Shown: positions 1-9,240, numbered from the stretch's first letter. The stretch is DNA of 64,000 bases from an uncultured Roseobacter sp. (GCF_947492555.1 NZ_CANLNE010000002.1:859501-923500), one strand, 5' to 3'. Numbers and translations are program-made. Notes: a model not told the origin generated them from the sequence alone.

Positions 1-345
1 CTGGCGCGCGCCATCGAGGATATGGAAGTGGCTGTCATGGCCGAAGATCTGGAGCGTTGGGCGGCGGCGGACGACCGGTTTCACGCCGAGCTGGTGCGCC
101 TGGGACGCAATCGCCGTATCGAGATGATCGTCAGCATGATGCGGGATCAAGTCCGGCGGGCACGCACCACGACGCTGTTCATGCGGCCCATGCCGCTCAA
201 GTCAAACGAAGCGCATCGCCGGGTCTATCAGGCCATCGAACAGGGGGATGCGGATATGGCGCGGGCAGCACATCGGGCGCATCGCCAGCAGGCCCGTGAA
301 ATGCTGGTCGATCTTCTGGAACGTCATCGCCTGCGGGCCCTCTGA
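1..345 (+). CDS. GntR-family transcriptional regulator, C-terminal FCD ligand-binding domain (5' end outside window)
   Basis: The frame is open from base 1 and ends in TGA at 343-345, so only the last 114 residues are present. The helical run with the pattern D-x-x-F-H (DDRFHAELVRLG) and the later H-R-x-x-Y-Q-A-I and H-x-x-A-R-E-M segments fit the all-helical FCD domain, which binds small carboxylates in GntR/FadR regulators. The spaced histidines and Asp resemble the metal-binding set of FCD proteins. The winged-helix DNA-binding part would lie upstream of the window, so neither the operator nor the target can be inferred. Family confidence is good; function is unknown. Confidence 0.75.
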   Translation: MARAIEDMEVAVMAEDLERWAAADDRFHAELVRLGRNRRIEMIVSMMRDQVRRARTTTLFMRPMPLKSNEAHRRVYQAIEQGDADMARAAHRAHRQQAREMLVDLLERHRLRAL

Positions 346-422
346 CGCCGCGGCGGGGCTGGCATTGGCTTTGGTTTCCCGGTAGTGTGAGCGCTCCCAA
401 TTCCTCATTCTTTCAGGTACCC

Positions 423-1292
423 ATGCACAACCGTCTTCGAATTGTGACCGTCTCCTATAATAGTGCGGAGGTGATCGGCGACTTTCTTGCCAGTGTGCCG
501 CCGGGCATCGAAGTTGTTGTGGTGGACAACAACAGCCGGGACGCCTCGCGCGAGATTGCGGCGGATCATGGGGCGCGCGTTATCGTGCTGGACCGGAACC
601 TTGGGTTTGGCACGGCCTGCAATCGCGGTGCTGAAGGAAACAAAAAAGACTTCGTCTTTTTCTGCAACCCGGATTCCACGCTCACGCCGGACTGCTGTGA
701 TTTGCTGATCGAGGCGGCGGATCGGCATCCAAAGGCGGGGGCGATGAACCCGGCGATCCTGAACGGAAAAGGAGCGATCCGGCTGAACCGCCGGTCGGCG
801 CTGATTTCGCGGGCGGAGTTTACCGACCGTCGCTATGCCGAGCCCGGCAACAAGGACAGCGTCGAGGTGAATATCCTGACAGGGGCTGCGCTTTTCTGCC
901 GTCAGGCGGCCTTTGACGAAGTAGGCGGCTTTGACGAGCGGATATTCCTTTATCACGAGGATGACGATCTGGTGTACCGGATGCGGCAGGCGGGCTGGAC
1001 ATTGCGGATCGAACACGGTGCCACGGTCACCCATTTGGGTGGCAAATCTTCCGGTAATGCCATTTCCGGCGCGGCGCTCAAGGCTTATTTCATCGCGCAG
1101 TCCCGCATCTATGTCGAACGCCGTCACGGTGTCTCGATGCCGCGCGCCCGTGCCGCGCTGCGGGCGATCGCAAAACTGCTGTCGCCACTGACCTTGCTTT
1201 CGGCGCGCAAACGGGCACAGGCGCTTGCCTATCTGAAGGGCACGCGGCGCTTTGATATGCAGCGCTACATCGATGGCGACTACATGCCGTGA
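423..1292 (+). CDS. Family 2 glycosyltransferase (rhamnosyltransferase-like)
   Basis: The 289-residue product opens with the GT-A nucleotide-sugar fold (RIVTVSYNSAEVIGDFL, VVVVDNNSRD). It has the FxNPDS metal-site motif near residue 80 and the acceptor-side motif LYHEDDDLVYRMRQAG near residue 180, all hallmarks of GT2 enzymes related to WcaA and rhamnosyltransferases. It probably adds one sugar to a cell-surface glycan on the cytoplasmic face of the membrane. An in-frame GTG at 387 would add 12 residues, but the GT-A strand begins right after the ATG at 423, so I prefer the ATG. The neighbours give no pathway clue, and donor and acceptor are unknown. Confidence 0.85.
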   Translation: MHNRLRIVTVSYNSAEVIGDFLASVPPGIEVVVVDNNSRDASREIAADHGARVIVLDRNLGFGTACNRGAEGNKKDFVFFCNPDSTLTPDCCDLLIEAADRHPKAGAMNPAILNGKGAIRLNRRSALISRAEFTDRRYAEPGNKDSVEVNILTGAALFCRQAAFDEVGGFDERIFLYHEDDDLVYRMRQAGWTLRIEHGATVTHLGGKSSGNAISGAALKAYFIAQSRIYVERRHGVSMPRARAALRAIAKLLSPLTLLSARKRAQALAYLKGTRRFDMQRYIDGDYMP

Positions 1293-1418
1293 CCGCCGCA
1301 GAGCCCACCGGTGTGGCCACCGCACTCTGCCCCCCGGAGGTTCTTGGCCTGACGCCTTGACTTCCCTGTGCGCAAACGGTGTATCTGGCGCGAAAATTGA
1401 CCCCGAAGGAATCCCCTT

Positions 1419-3194
1419 ATGCATGCCTATCGCAGCCATTCCTGCGCCGCTCTGACCGCTGACAACGTGGGCGAAAAAGTTCGTCTGTCGGGCTGGGTGC
1501 ATCGCGTGCGAGATCACGGCGGGGTGTTGTTCATCGACCTGCGCGACCACTACGGCATGACGCAGGTGCTCTGTGACCCCGACAGTGCCGTTTTTGCCGA
1601 GGTCGAGAAAGTGCGCGCGGAATGGTGCATCCGCGTCGATGGCGAGGTCAAGGCCCGCGATGCGTCGCTGGTGAACGCCAAAATCCCCACCGGGGCGATT
1701 GAGGTCTACGTTCGCAACATTGAAGTGCTGGGGGCTGCCGCTGAACTGCCGTTGCAGGTCTTCGGGGATCAGGAATACCCCGAGGAGACACGGTTGCGGT
1801 ACCGTTACCTCGATCTGCGGCGCGAAAAGATGCAGGCGAATATGGCGCTGCGCTCGGACGTCGTCTCCTCGATCCGCCGCCGCATGTGGGACAGCGGGTT
1901 CCGCGAGTATCAAACCCCGATCATCACCGCCTCCAGCCCGGAAGGCGCGCGCGACTTTCTCGTACCGTCGCGCCTGCACCCGGGCAAGTTCTACGCGCTG
2001 CCTCAGGCGCCCCAACAGTTCAAGCAGCTGCTGATGGTGTCGGGCTTCGACAAGTATTTCCAGATCGCGCCCTGTTTCCGCGATGAAGATCCGCGGGCCG
2101 ACCGGTCACCCACCGACTTCTACCAGCTTGACCTGGAGATGAGCTTTGTCGAGCAGCAGGACGTGTTCGACACGATCCAGCCGGTGCTCACCGGTATCTT
2201 CGAGGAGTTCGGCGGCGGTAAATCGGTCGATCAGGAGTGGCCGCAGATTTCCTACAAGGATGCAGCGCTCTGGTACGGCAGCGACAAACCGGACCTGCGC
2301 AACCCGATCAAGATGCAGGTGGTGTCCGAGCACTTCGCCGGATCGGGATTTGCCATCTTTGCCAAGCTGCTGGAGCAGGAAGGCACGGAAATTCGCGCAA
2401 TTCCGGCACCGAGTGGCGGTAGCCGTAAATTCTGTGACCGCATGAATGCCTTCGCACAAAAAGAAGGTTTGCCGGGGATGGGGTATATCTTCTGGCGGGA
2501 TCAGGGCAACGGCATGGAGGCCGCGGGGCCGCTGGCCAAGAACATCGGCCCGGAACGCACCGAGGCGATCCGCCAGCAACTGGGTCTGGAGGTGGGCGAT
2601 GCAGCCTTCTTCCTCGGTGGCAAGCCCAAGACCTTTGAAACCATTGCCGGCAAGGCGCGCAACGTGATCGGCTCGGAGCTTGGCCTGACGGATGAAAACC
2701 GATTTGCCTTTGCCTGGATCGTGGACTTCCCGATTTACGAGAAGGACGAAGAGACCGGCAAGGTCGATTTCGAGCACAACCCCTTTTCGATGCCGCAAGG
2801 CGGGATGGCGGCGCTTGAGGGCGATCCGCTCGACGTGCTGGGATACCAATATGATCTGGCCTGCAACGGCTACGAGCTGGTGTCGGGTGCGATCCGGAAC
2901 CACAAGCCCGAGATCATGTTCAAGGCGTTCGAGATCGCGGGATACGGCGAGGACGAGGTGCGCAAGCGTTTTGGCGGTATGGTCAACGCCTTCCAATACG
3001 GCGCGCCTCCGCACGGTGGTTGTGCTGCAGGCATCGACCGGATCGTGATGTTGCTCGCGGACGAAAACAACATTCGCGAAGTTATCCTGTTCCCGATGAA
3101 TCAGCGGGCCGAAGATCTGATGATGGCGGCACCCTCCGACCCTACAAGTGACCAATTGATGGAGCTTGGCTTGCGCGTCATTCCTCAGGATTGA
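1419..3194 (+). CDS. aspS: Aspartate--tRNA ligase
   Basis: Class II aminoacyl-tRNA synthetase of 591 residues, the usual length for the bacterial type. An N-terminal OB-fold (residues ~1-110) binds the anticodon. Motif 2 is [19 protein letters not shown] and motif 3 is [12 protein letters not shown] near the C terminus. The insert between motifs 2 and 3 is the bacterial GAD domain. It charges tRNA-Asp and, in organisms that use the amidotransferase route, often also tRNA-Asn. A GAAGGA ribosome site lies about 8 bases before the ATG. The gene stands alone on the + strand after a ~125-base gap. Confidence 0.97.
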   Translation: MHAYRSHSCAALTADNVGEKVRLSGWVHRVRDHGGVLFIDLRDHYGMTQVLCDPDSAVFAEVEKVRAEWCIRVDGEVKARDASLVNAKIPTGAIEVYVRNIEVLGAAAELPLQVFGDQEYPEETRLRYRYLDLRREKMQANMALRSDVVSSIRRRMWDSGFREYQTPIITASSPEGARDFLVPSRLHPGKFYALPQAPQQFKQLLMVSGFDKYFQIAPCFRDEDPRADRSPTDFYQLDLEMSFVEQQDVFDTIQPVLTGIFEEFGGGKSVDQEWPQISYKDAALWYGSDKPDLRNPIKMQVVSEHFAGSGFAIFAKLLEQEGTEIRAIPAPSGGSRKFCDRMNAFAQKEGLPGMGYIFWRDQGNGMEAAGPLAKNIGPERTEAIRQQLGLEVGDAAFFLGGKPKTFETIAGKARNVIGSELGLTDENRFAFAWIVDFPIYEKDEETGKVDFEHNPFSMPQGGMAALEGDPLDVLGYQYDLACNGYELVSGAIRNHKPEIMFKAFEIAGYGEDEVRKRFGGMVNAFQYGAPPHGGCAAGIDRIVMLLADENNIREVILFPMNQRAEDLMMAAPSDPTSDQLMELGLRVIPQD

Positions 3195-3245
3195 ACGAAA
3201 CGAATTGCACTTGGCTCTCTGCCAAGCGCGATCTAACGTCTGCGC

Positions 3246-3971
3246 ATGACAACTTCAGATGCCCCTGCTCCGGATCTCGGAGAGCCGGTGAAAGGATGGA
3301 GCCCAAGGCCAGCTCCTGACGGTGCGCCATTGCACGGGCGCTATGCCGAACTGGAGGCTTTGGACGCGGATCGTCACGCGGCCCTTCTTTACCGGGCGTA
3401 TGAAGGTCAGGACCACGTCTGGGACTATCTGCCCTACGGACCTTTTTCTTCATCGGCCCTTTATCACCGCTGGGTTCGCGAGCTGGTGCAGGATCCCGCG
3501 CATTTCTTTTACGCGGTGCGCAACCTTGAAAGCGGCTATTGGGAAGGTGTGGCAAGTTTCCTGCGCATTGATCCCGCAAATGGATCCATTGAGGTGGGAC
3601 ATATCAATTTCAGCCCGTCATTGCAGCGGACACGTGCGGCCACGGAAGCAATCTTCCTGATGATGGACTGGGTGTTTTCCCAAGGCTACAGGCGTTTTGA
3701 GTGGAAGTGCAACGCGCTTAACATGGGCTCGCGCCGGGCGGCCCAACGCTATGGGTTCAGCTACGAAGGTATCTTCAGACAGGCTGCAATTGCAAAGGGG
3801 CACAACCGGGACACTGCTTGGTTTGCCATGATTGACAAGGAATGGCCAGCCTTGAAGGCGGCATTCGAGGCGTGGCTGGATCCGAGCAATTTCGATCCTG
3901 ATGGCCGACAGAAAGAACGCCTTGGCGATCTCACGAGACTGGTGCGCGTCGCGGGGGACCCCGCGCTCTGA
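3246..3971 (+). CDS. GNAT-family N-acetyltransferase (RimJ/RimL-like)
   Basis: A 241-residue protein whose central part has the GNAT acetyl-CoA fold. GHINFSPSLQRTRAATEAIF is the beta4 strand followed by the pyrophosphate-binding helix, and FEWKCNALNMGSRRAAQRYG is the beta5/alpha4 region typical of RimJ/RimL and YjcK proteins. The substrate is unknown; relatives acetylate protein N termini or small amines. It follows aspS by 51 bases and may be cotranscribed. It converges on the response-regulator gene, with only 6 bases between the two stops. Confidence 0.85.
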   Translation: MTTSDAPAPDLGEPVKGWSPRPAPDGAPLHGRYAELEALDADRHAALLYRAYEGQDHVWDYLPYGPFSSSALYHRWVRELVQDPAHFFYAVRNLESGYWEGVASFLRIDPANGSIEVGHINFSPSLQRTRAATEAIFLMMDWVFSQGYRRFEWKCNALNMGSRRAAQRYGFSYEGIFRQAAIAKGHNRDTAWFAMIDKEWPALKAAFEAWLDPSNFDPDGRQKERLGDLTRLVRVAGDPAL

Positions 3972-3977
3972 ACTTGT

Positions 3978-4697
3978 TCAGATCGCCAGTTTCTGCGTGA
4001 GCCGTTGCTGAATCAAACCGGCAATTTCCGCAGTCTCGATCCCGGCCGGTTCGCCTGCCGCGCGTTTTTGTGCCAGTGCAGCCGCTGCCTTTTCAAGCAC
4101 CCGATCCTGCGCCGAACGGGCGACACCTCCAAGGAACTGCGCCACGTAGTCGAGCGAACGGTCGTCCGCCGGATCTTCCAGAACGTCCGCGATATGCGCC
4201 ATGTCATCCTGAAAAGCCATGCGGTCGGGATGGATGATTTCATCAGGCAACTCGCGCAGGCCCGTCGGCTGGCGATCTGCCGGCAGGTTGGATAGGACGG
4301 CTTGCTGAAAAACAGCGAGCGAGTTGATGGGCTTCTCCAGAAATCCATCCGCACCGGCAGTCAGCGCTTGATTTTCTCCATCTGGGTCACCGGAGGTGCC
4401 CAGCACAACGTCTACACGGGGTTCAGATTGGGTCAACTCGGTGATCAAGTCGACACCGTTCCCATCGGGCAGACCAAGGTCGACAATCACGACGGAGGGA
4501 CGATAGACCTGCAGATGCCGCCGCGCCGAGCGCAGACAATCGGCCCGCCGGATTCGCGCCCCACTGCGCAGGCATAAAAGTCGCATCGCTTCACAGGCAA
4601 AGCGGCTGTCCTCGATTACAAGGACGGTCAGACCCAGCAAAGGCCGTGAAGCCGTGGGCGCGGGGATCGTCGCTGCAAAAGGGTCCGTTTTATCCAT
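3978..4697 (-). CDS. Orphan response regulator with CheY-like receiver domain
   Basis: The 239-residue protein has a receiver domain at ~residues 22-140. Visible are the acidic pocket (VLVIEDSRF), the phospho-acceptor Asp in VIVDLGLPDGNG, the switch Ser/Thr in LGTSGD and the conserved Lys in FLEKPI. The C-terminal ~100 residues match no DNA-binding or enzymatic output domain that I recognise, so output may be by protein contact. No histidine kinase is adjacent. A near-consensus CtrA-type box (4748-4762) lies about 50 bases upstream of the start, which would be consistent with cell-cycle or motility control. That regulatory link is inference. Confidence 0.85.
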   Translation of the reverse strand: MDKTDPFAATIPAPTASRPLLGLTVLVIEDSRFACEAMRLLCLRSGARIRRADCLRSARRHLQVYRPSVVIVDLGLPDGNGVDLITELTQSEPRVDVVLGTSGDPDGENQALTAGADGFLEKPINSLAVFQQAVLSNLPADRQPTGLRELPDEIIHPDRMAFQDDMAHIADVLEDPADDRSLDYVAQFLGGVARSAQDRVLEKAAAALAQKRAAGEPAGIETAEIAGLIQQRLTQKLAI

Positions 4698-4747
4698 GAT
4701 CGTCTCCGGGGTGACTCGGGTTTCGACTCAGCATGGCGCACATATGG

Positions 4748-4762
4748 CTAACAGCACGTTAA
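4748..4762 (-). promoter_or_regulatory. Candidate CtrA-type box (TTAA-N7-TTAG)
   Basis: On the minus strand the sequence is TTAA, seven bases, TTAG: one mismatch from the alphaproteobacterial CtrA site TTAA-N7-TTAA. It lies about 50 bases upstream of the response-regulator start, inside the 155-base divergent gap shared with the epimerase gene. A single match of this kind can occur by chance. Confidence 0.3.
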
Positions 4763-4852
4763 TGGCCCCCGGGGCCTGCGGCGGTGCGTCCCTTGCATCC
4801 GCCAAAACCTCCCCGCATAAGCAGACAAAAGCCTATATAGCGGAGAGTTCAC

Positions 4853-5257
4853 ATGATTGGTCGTCTCAACCACGTCGCCATTGCCGTTCCCGACCTTGAG
4901 GCGGCCGCAGATCAGTATCGCACGGCCCTGGGGGCCAATGTCGGCGCACCGCAGGATGAGCCCGACCACGGCGTGACTGTCATCTTCATCGAGCTGCCGA
5001 ACACCAAGATCGAATTGCTCTATCCGCTCGGGGATAACAGCCCCATCCAGGGCTTTCTGGACAAGAACCCGGCGGGCGGTATCCATCACGTCTGCTATGA
5101 GGTCGACGATATCCTGAGCGCGCGCGACCACCTGCTGAAAACGGGTGCACGGGTGCTGGGCACGGGTGAGCCAAAGATCGGCGCCCACGGCAAGCCGGTG
5201 CTGTTCCTGCATCCCAAGGATTTCAACGGCTGCCTTGTCGAACTTGAACAGGTCTGA
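4853..5257 (+). CDS. mce: Methylmalonyl-CoA epimerase
   Basis: The 134-residue product is a single VOC-fold domain that begins RLNHVAIAVPDLEAA and contains ELPNTKIELLYPLG and GIHHVCYEVDD, the conserved metal-ligand strands (His, Gln/Glu) of methylmalonyl-CoA epimerase. It interconverts (R)- and (S)-methylmalonyl-CoA, linking the propionyl-CoA and ethylmalonyl-CoA routes to succinyl-CoA in the cytoplasm. It is followed after 6 bases by a DUF1467 gene, a pairing common in Rhodobacteraceae. Full length, no oddities. Confidence 0.93.
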   Translation: MIGRLNHVAIAVPDLEAAADQYRTALGANVGAPQDEPDHGVTVIFIELPNTKIELLYPLGDNSPIQGFLDKNPAGGIHHVCYEVDDILSARDHLLKTGARVLGTGEPKIGAHGKPVLFLHPKDFNGCLVELEQV

Positions 5258-5263
5258 CACCCC

Positions 5264-5560
5264 ATGGGCATTACATCAGCACTTGTTCTCTTTGCGGTGA
5301 TCTGGTCGATGACCTTCCTCATCGTCTTGCCGATCCGGGTGAAGACCCAAGGGGATCTGGGAAAGATCGTGCCCGGTACCCATGCCGGTGCGCCCGAGGT
5401 TCACAACCTGAAAAAGAAAGCATGGATCACCACGGCCATCAGCCTCGTGCTCTGGGCGGTGATCACATTCATCATCCTGTTCGAGGTCATCACCGTACGC
5501 GATCTTGACTGGTTCAATCGCGGGGCGCCTGCGGTGCCAGCAAGTGGAACAGATGGGTAA
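5264..5560 (+). CDS. DUF1467 family small membrane protein
   Basis: A 98-residue protein with two transmembrane segments (residues ~3-22 and ~48-72), joined by a hydrophilic loop containing RVKTQGDLGKIVPGTHAGAP, the signature of DUF1467. Its function is unknown. It sits directly behind mce and is probably translated from the same mRNA. Its last 47 bases overlap the 3' end of the opposing EI24 gene, a convergent overlap. Confidence 0.85.
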   Translation: MGITSALVLFAVIWSMTFLIVLPIRVKTQGDLGKIVPGTHAGAPEVHNLKKKAWITTAISLVLWAVITFIILFEVITVRDLDWFNRGAPAVPASGTDG

Positions 5561-6233
5561 AGGTTGCGGCGCCCAGAATTGGAATGATCAGGTTCAAGAT
5601 CGGGATCGTCAACGGGATCGCCATCAGAACACCCGCGATCCAGATTGTTCCGGTGTGGCGTGATCTGAGCAGCTTTGCCTCGGCCCGGCCCACCCTGCGT
5701 ATCGCGGCGAGCGTGAAGTATTCCCGGCCGAGCAGGAACCCGTTCAATCCCCAAAAGACAAAGGGGGCGGCAGGCGCCAGTGCTACGGTGGCGATCAGTA
5801 TGAGATAGAGCAGAAGCGCCAGAACATTCGCCCCGATCAGTACGCCGAGAAAATTCACCGTGTCGCGCAGGGCATCACCAAACGGAACGGGCGTCGGAGC
5901 GGGCAGATGCGGATAGTGTTCATCTTCCACTGCCTGCGCGACAGTGTCGAGAAACATCGAAGTGATGGCCGAGGCCACCGGGATCATCAGGAAGACCGAC
6001 AGCACCGCCAACAGCAGGGCCGAGCCCCAGCTGACCAGATCGTTGAGCCAGGTCACTTCACCGATGAACGGCAGGGTTGTCTGATCCCCCACCAGGCTGC
6101 CCAGCAACCAGACAAACCCGGCAGAGGCGGCGATGAGCAGGGCAAGGGTCAGGGCCACGCCCAACAGCAGGACGCGGCGAAAGCGCGGGTCGGTCATCTG
6201 CCCGAGTGCTGCGAAAAAGGCGGTGAGGATCAT
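5514..6233 (-). CDS. EI24 domain-containing (CysZ-like) integral membrane protein
   Basis: A 239-residue membrane protein with about four to five hydrophobic spans. The central segment PTPVPFGDALRDTVNFLGV and the downstream GLNGFLLGREYFTLAAIRR are characteristic of the EI24/CysZ family (the G-R-E-Y-F motif). E. coli CysZ imports sulfate, but distant EI24 proteins of alphaproteobacteria have no confirmed substrate, so transport of sulfate is not claimed. Its start overlaps the stop of the upstream nitroreductase by four bases (ATGA), indicating translational coupling. Confidence 0.85.
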   Translation of the reverse strand: MILTAFFAALGQMTDPRFRRVLLLGVALTLALLIAASAGFVWLLGSLVGDQTTLPFIGEVTWLNDLVSWGSALLLAVLSVFLMIPVASAITSMFLDTVAQAVEDEHYPHLPAPTPVPFGDALRDTVNFLGVLIGANVLALLLYLILIATVALAPAAPFVFWGLNGFLLGREYFTLAAIRRVGRAEAKLLRSRHTGTIWIAGVLMAIPLTIPILNLIIPILGAATFTHLFHLLAPQAPRD

Positions 6234-6808
6234 GCCCGCACCCAGGTCGTGATGGCGTGAAGATCCGGACGGGGTCGGTCCGGCGGCGCCGAGCTCTCGG
6301 TGCCGATGTGTATGAAACCCGCAATGCGTTCATGATCAGCCAACCCCAGAGCATCCTGCATGAAACCACGGTCATGACTGGGCCAGCCGCTCAGCCAGTT
6401 GGCCCCCCAGCCAGAAGCGAGCGCGGCATTCAGCAGCGCCAGACAGACACATCCTGCGGAATAGGTTTGTTCCAGCGCGGGGATTTTCTCGGAAGGTTTC
6501 TGTACTTCGACCACGGCGACAGCTAGGTAACCCTGATCGAATTGCCCACGCCCCTTGTCGATCTGGTCGCTGTCCAGGCCAAGGGTTTCACCCCGCTTTT
6601 GTGCCACGTCGGCCAGTCGTGCCATGGCGGGTTTTTCGATCACGATAAAGCGCCATGGCTCCAGCTTGCCGTGGTCCGGCGTCCGTGCGGCCGCCTGCAG
6701 CAGCGGCATCAGCTCCTCTGCCGATGGCACGGGCATTGCCAGCGTCTTGGCCGGGCGGGATCGGCGGGTGGTCAGAAAGTCGAAGGCATCCGGGTTTGGT
6801 AGAGGCAT
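6230..6808 (-). CDS. Nitroreductase family FMN oxidoreductase
   Basis: The 192-residue product starts at the ATG at 6808 (MPLPNPDAFDFLTTRRS). The typical nitroreductase N terminus with the R-R-S FMN phosphate-binding residues comes first. AARTPDHGKLEPWRFIVIE provides further FMN contacts, and the GWGANWLSGW segment and C-terminal GFIHIGTE strand complete the fold. It resembles the short YdjA/TdsD-like branch. It probably transfers electrons from NAD(P)H to nitro compounds, quinones or enones; the natural substrate is unknown. A longer in-frame extension to 6898 lacks homology and is not used. Confidence 0.88.
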   Translation of the reverse strand: MPLPNPDAFDFLTTRRSRPAKTLAMPVPSAEELMPLLQAAARTPDHGKLEPWRFIVIEKPAMARLADVAQKRGETLGLDSDQIDKGRGQFDQGYLAVAVVEVQKPSEKIPALEQTYSAGCVCLALLNAALASGWGANWLSGWPSHDRGFMQDALGLADHERIAGFIHIGTESSAPPDRPRPDLHAITTWVRA

Positions 6809-6824
6809 GAAAGAGGTCCCGAGG

Positions 6825-7925
6825 TCAGAGCTGCTGTGCGAAGTGGTCAATCTCGCCTTTGAGAAAGGCGTCGAAACGGGGCCCCGGCTGGCGCACATCT
6901 AGTGCCGCCGCCAGCGGGTCTGGAGCGGTGATACGACTGCCAGACAAAGCTTCCAGCGTGGCATGGCCGCAGAAGGGCACGTAGACTTCGGAATATCCCC
7001 CCTCATGCACCAGCACCAACCGCCCGTCGCAGAGCCGCTCGGCGGCGTCTTTCACCTTCAGTGTCATCTCGCGGAAGGTCTGCGCCGTGGCCAGCATGCG
7101 CGCCAATGGGTCAATCGCGGCGGCATCAAATCCGCAGGCAACGATGATCAGGTCGGGCTTGAATGCCTCGATCTGCGGCAAGATGATTGTGTCCATTGCG
7201 TGCAAATAGGCCGTGTGCCCGGTCCCGGCGGGGAGCGGCAGGTTGAGGTTGCAGCCCTCACCTGCGCCGCGTCCACGGTCTGCAAAGGCACCGGTATCGA
7301 GCGGGTAGTTGCCTTCCTGATGCAGCGAAAGCGTTAACACATCGTCGCGGTCGTAGTAGATCGCTTCGGTCCCGTTCCCGTGGTGCACATCCCAGTCCAG
7401 CACGACGACACGTTTCGCCATGCCCTTGGATTGCGCCTCTTCAATCGCGATGGCGATATTGGCCAGGAGGCAGAAACCGTTGGGAAAATCGGGCAGGCAA
7501 TGGTGGCCGGGCGGGCGCGACAGCGCATAGGCATTGCCGACAGCCCCGGTCAGGACAGCATCAACCGCCGCAACCGCCAGCCCGGCGGACAGGGCCGCGA
7601 TCTCATACCCACCTGACGCGAAGGGGGTGCGCCGACCAAGTTCACCGCCCCCCGCATCCGACATCTCCTTGAAGGCATCAAGATAGCTTTGCGGATGCAC
7701 CCGTAACAGCATATCGCGCGTGGCTTCCGGTGCCGTGCGCATGTCCAGTTCCTTTGACAGGCCGGTAACATCCATCAGGTTTTTCAAGCGGCGCTTGGTC
7801 TCGGGGTTTTCGGGCAATCCCCCGGCGGACAGCGGTTGCACGTGACCCCCGATGGGCAGCGTGAAAGCATAGCTGCCGCCTGCGTGCCAAAAGCATCTTT
7901 CGTCCCAGAAAAACCCGGTTGCCAT
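6825..7925 (-). CDS. Histone deacetylase family protein (acetoin utilization / acetylpolyamine amidohydrolase type)
   Basis: Class II HDAC-fold hydrolase of 366 residues. Visible are the catalytic His pair in RPPGHHCLPDFPNGFC, the zinc-site Asp-x-His in VLDWDVHHGNGTEAIYY and a further Asp in IIVACGFDAAAIDPL, followed by the GGYS active-site Tyr (HEGGYSEVY). Zn-dependent removal of acetyl groups is expected, probably from polyamines, small molecules or protein lysines; which one cannot be told here. The ATG at 7925 (MATGFFWDERCFWH) was chosen because the family conserves the W-D-E-R/H start. It lies 16 bases upstream of the nitroreductase gene on the same strand. Confidence 0.9.
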   Translation of the reverse strand: MATGFFWDERCFWHAGGSYAFTLPIGGHVQPLSAGGLPENPETKRRLKNLMDVTGLSKELDMRTAPEATRDMLLRVHPQSYLDAFKEMSDAGGGELGRRTPFASGGYEIAALSAGLAVAAVDAVLTGAVGNAYALSRPPGHHCLPDFPNGFCLLANIAIAIEEAQSKGMAKRVVVLDWDVHHGNGTEAIYYDRDDVLTLSLHQEGNYPLDTGAFADRGRGAGEGCNLNLPLPAGTGHTAYLHAMDTIILPQIEAFKPDLIIVACGFDAAAIDPLARMLATAQTFREMTLKVKDAAERLCDGRLVLVHEGGYSEVYVPFCGHATLEALSGSRITAPDPLAAALDVRQPGPRFDAFLKGEIDHFAQQL

Positions 7926-8023
7926 ATCCAAATCCGCTTGCCTCTTGTTGCTGTGAAAGTGGCGTAGCGGTGACCGATTGTCCATGCGGCCCAAAATCCG
8001 TTTCTTCAATTTTTGCCGGAAAG

Positions 8024-8503
8024 TCAGTCTGCCTCTGCGAGCAGGGCAGGCACGTCAAGCGGTACATTGACCATGGCAAGATCGCCTTGCGCATCCCGGG
8101 GCCAGTCTTCAGGCGCACGGTCCCGGTAGAGTTCTACGCCGTTGCCATCAGGATCGCGCAGATAGACGGCTTCGCTGACACCGTGATCCGCCGCACCATC
8201 GAGGTCCACGCCTGCGTCGACCACGCGCTTCAGGACATTGGCGAGGCTCTTGCGATCCGGGTACAGGAAAGCCGCGTGATAGAGACCTGTGTGGCCGTCC
8301 GGAGGTGGATTTGATGCCTTGCTGTGCCACGTGTTCAACCCGATGTGGTGATGGTAGCCCCCCGCGCCCAGAAAGGCGGCTGCCTCGCCATAGCGCTGAG
8401 TCACTTTAAACCCCAGAATATCCCGGTAAAACGCGATGGATCGCTCAAGATCGGCCACTTTCAGATGCACATGTCCGACGCAGGCTGCCTGTTGTTCTCT
8501 CAT
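8024..8503 (-). CDS. VOC family protein (glyoxalase/extradiol dioxygenase-like, CatE type)
   Basis: A 159-residue single VOC domain: VGHVHLKVADLERSIAFYRD at the start, LGAGGYHHHIGLNTW as the second metal strand and YLRDPDGNGVELYRDRAPEDW as the Glu-bearing last strand. The H...H...E ligands of a metal site are present. It is probably a lyase or dioxygenase with an unknown small-molecule substrate. The gene reads towards the HDAC-like gene and could be its operon leader, with 98 bases between them. Confidence 0.85.
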   Translation of the reverse strand: MREQQAACVGHVHLKVADLERSIAFYRDILGFKVTQRYGEAAAFLGAGGYHHHIGLNTWHSKASNPPPDGHTGLYHAAFLYPDRKSLANVLKRVVDAGVDLDGAADHGVSEAVYLRDPDGNGVELYRDRAPEDWPRDAQGDLAMVNVPLDVPALLAEAD

Positions 8504-8697
8504 CTATCAGATCTCTCTTGGTTAGGTTCTGTCCTTGTCTACGAACCGCTGATTTCATACGCCAGCTGCGCATTTGCGCATCACCTGTGCGGAGCATCAG
8601 CAGATGCATCGGCAAGAATTCGCTAGTTGCGGGAGCCTGAATGAGACTCATTCTGCCACCTATGGTAGCATCCTATGGTTCGGGTGAGGATAACCGT

Positions 8698-9240
8698 ATG
8701 AAACGCATCGAAGATTTCCTGATGTCAGGCCGTAATTACCTGCAGTCCGTTGGGCTCAAGCGGATGGCGTTGTTTTGCTTTTGTCTTACGTTGCTGCTCG
8801 TTGTCGCAATCCTCTGGACGGGTTTCTTCTTTGTGATCGGAGCAGGCTTGGTAGGTGCTGCGCTTGCGCACCGGGCAAACCAGCGCTGCAAGAAAGAGAA
8901 CCCGGCGCTGACGATTGCCAAAGTGTTTGGTGTGCGGCGTTTTGTGTTCGATCTTTGGGTGAGCGGAGGTGCTTTTGCCGCTGCAGTTCTTATGTTTTTG
9001 CAAGGCATATACACGACAGAAGATCAGGTGGTTTTCAGCCTTATCTGCAAAAGTCTCGCAAACGGCTTGTTTGTTTTCAGTGCATCATACTTTGTGCTGA
9101 GCAGCCTGCGTATCGAGGATGCCAAAATCAAATTGAGCACCTGCTCTGCGGAACAGGCCATGCTCTGGCGCAAAGAAGCGTCAATTGTAAGCGCGACAAA
9201 AAGCAGGTCTTTGCTGCACGGTCTGTGGTCCGAAGCTTAA
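8698..9240 (+). CDS. Unrecognised inner-membrane protein
   Basis: A 180-residue product I cannot assign. It has a hydrophobic pair near residues 22-62 ([17 protein letters not shown] and [15 protein letters not shown]), another span around 88-105 and one near 118-140 ([14 protein letters not shown]), leaving basic cytoplasmic loops and a basic C terminus. The ATG at 8698 has GTGAGGA about 10 bases upstream; an in-frame ATG at 8641 would add 19 unconvincing residues. Its base composition is visibly more AT-rich than the neighbours. Its stop codon overlaps the stop of trpS on the other strand (9237-9240). Confidence 0.6.
   Translation: MKRIEDFLMSGRNYLQSVGLKRMALFCFCLTLLLVVAILWTGFFFVIGAGLVGAALAHRANQRCKKENPALTIAKVFGVRRFVFDLWVSGGAFAAAVLMFLQGIYTTEDQVVFSLICKSLANGLFVFSASYFVLSSLRIEDAKIKLSTCSAEQAMLWRKEASIVSATKSRSLLHGLWSEA

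Noticed and set aside
1357-1380. TTGACT as -35 of an aspS promoter
   Set aside because: No acceptable -10 at 16-18 bases; not listed as a promoter.
405-2015. 536-codon minus-strand frame across the glycosyltransferase and aspS
   Set aside because: It spans two unrelated well-supported genes and shows no motifs.
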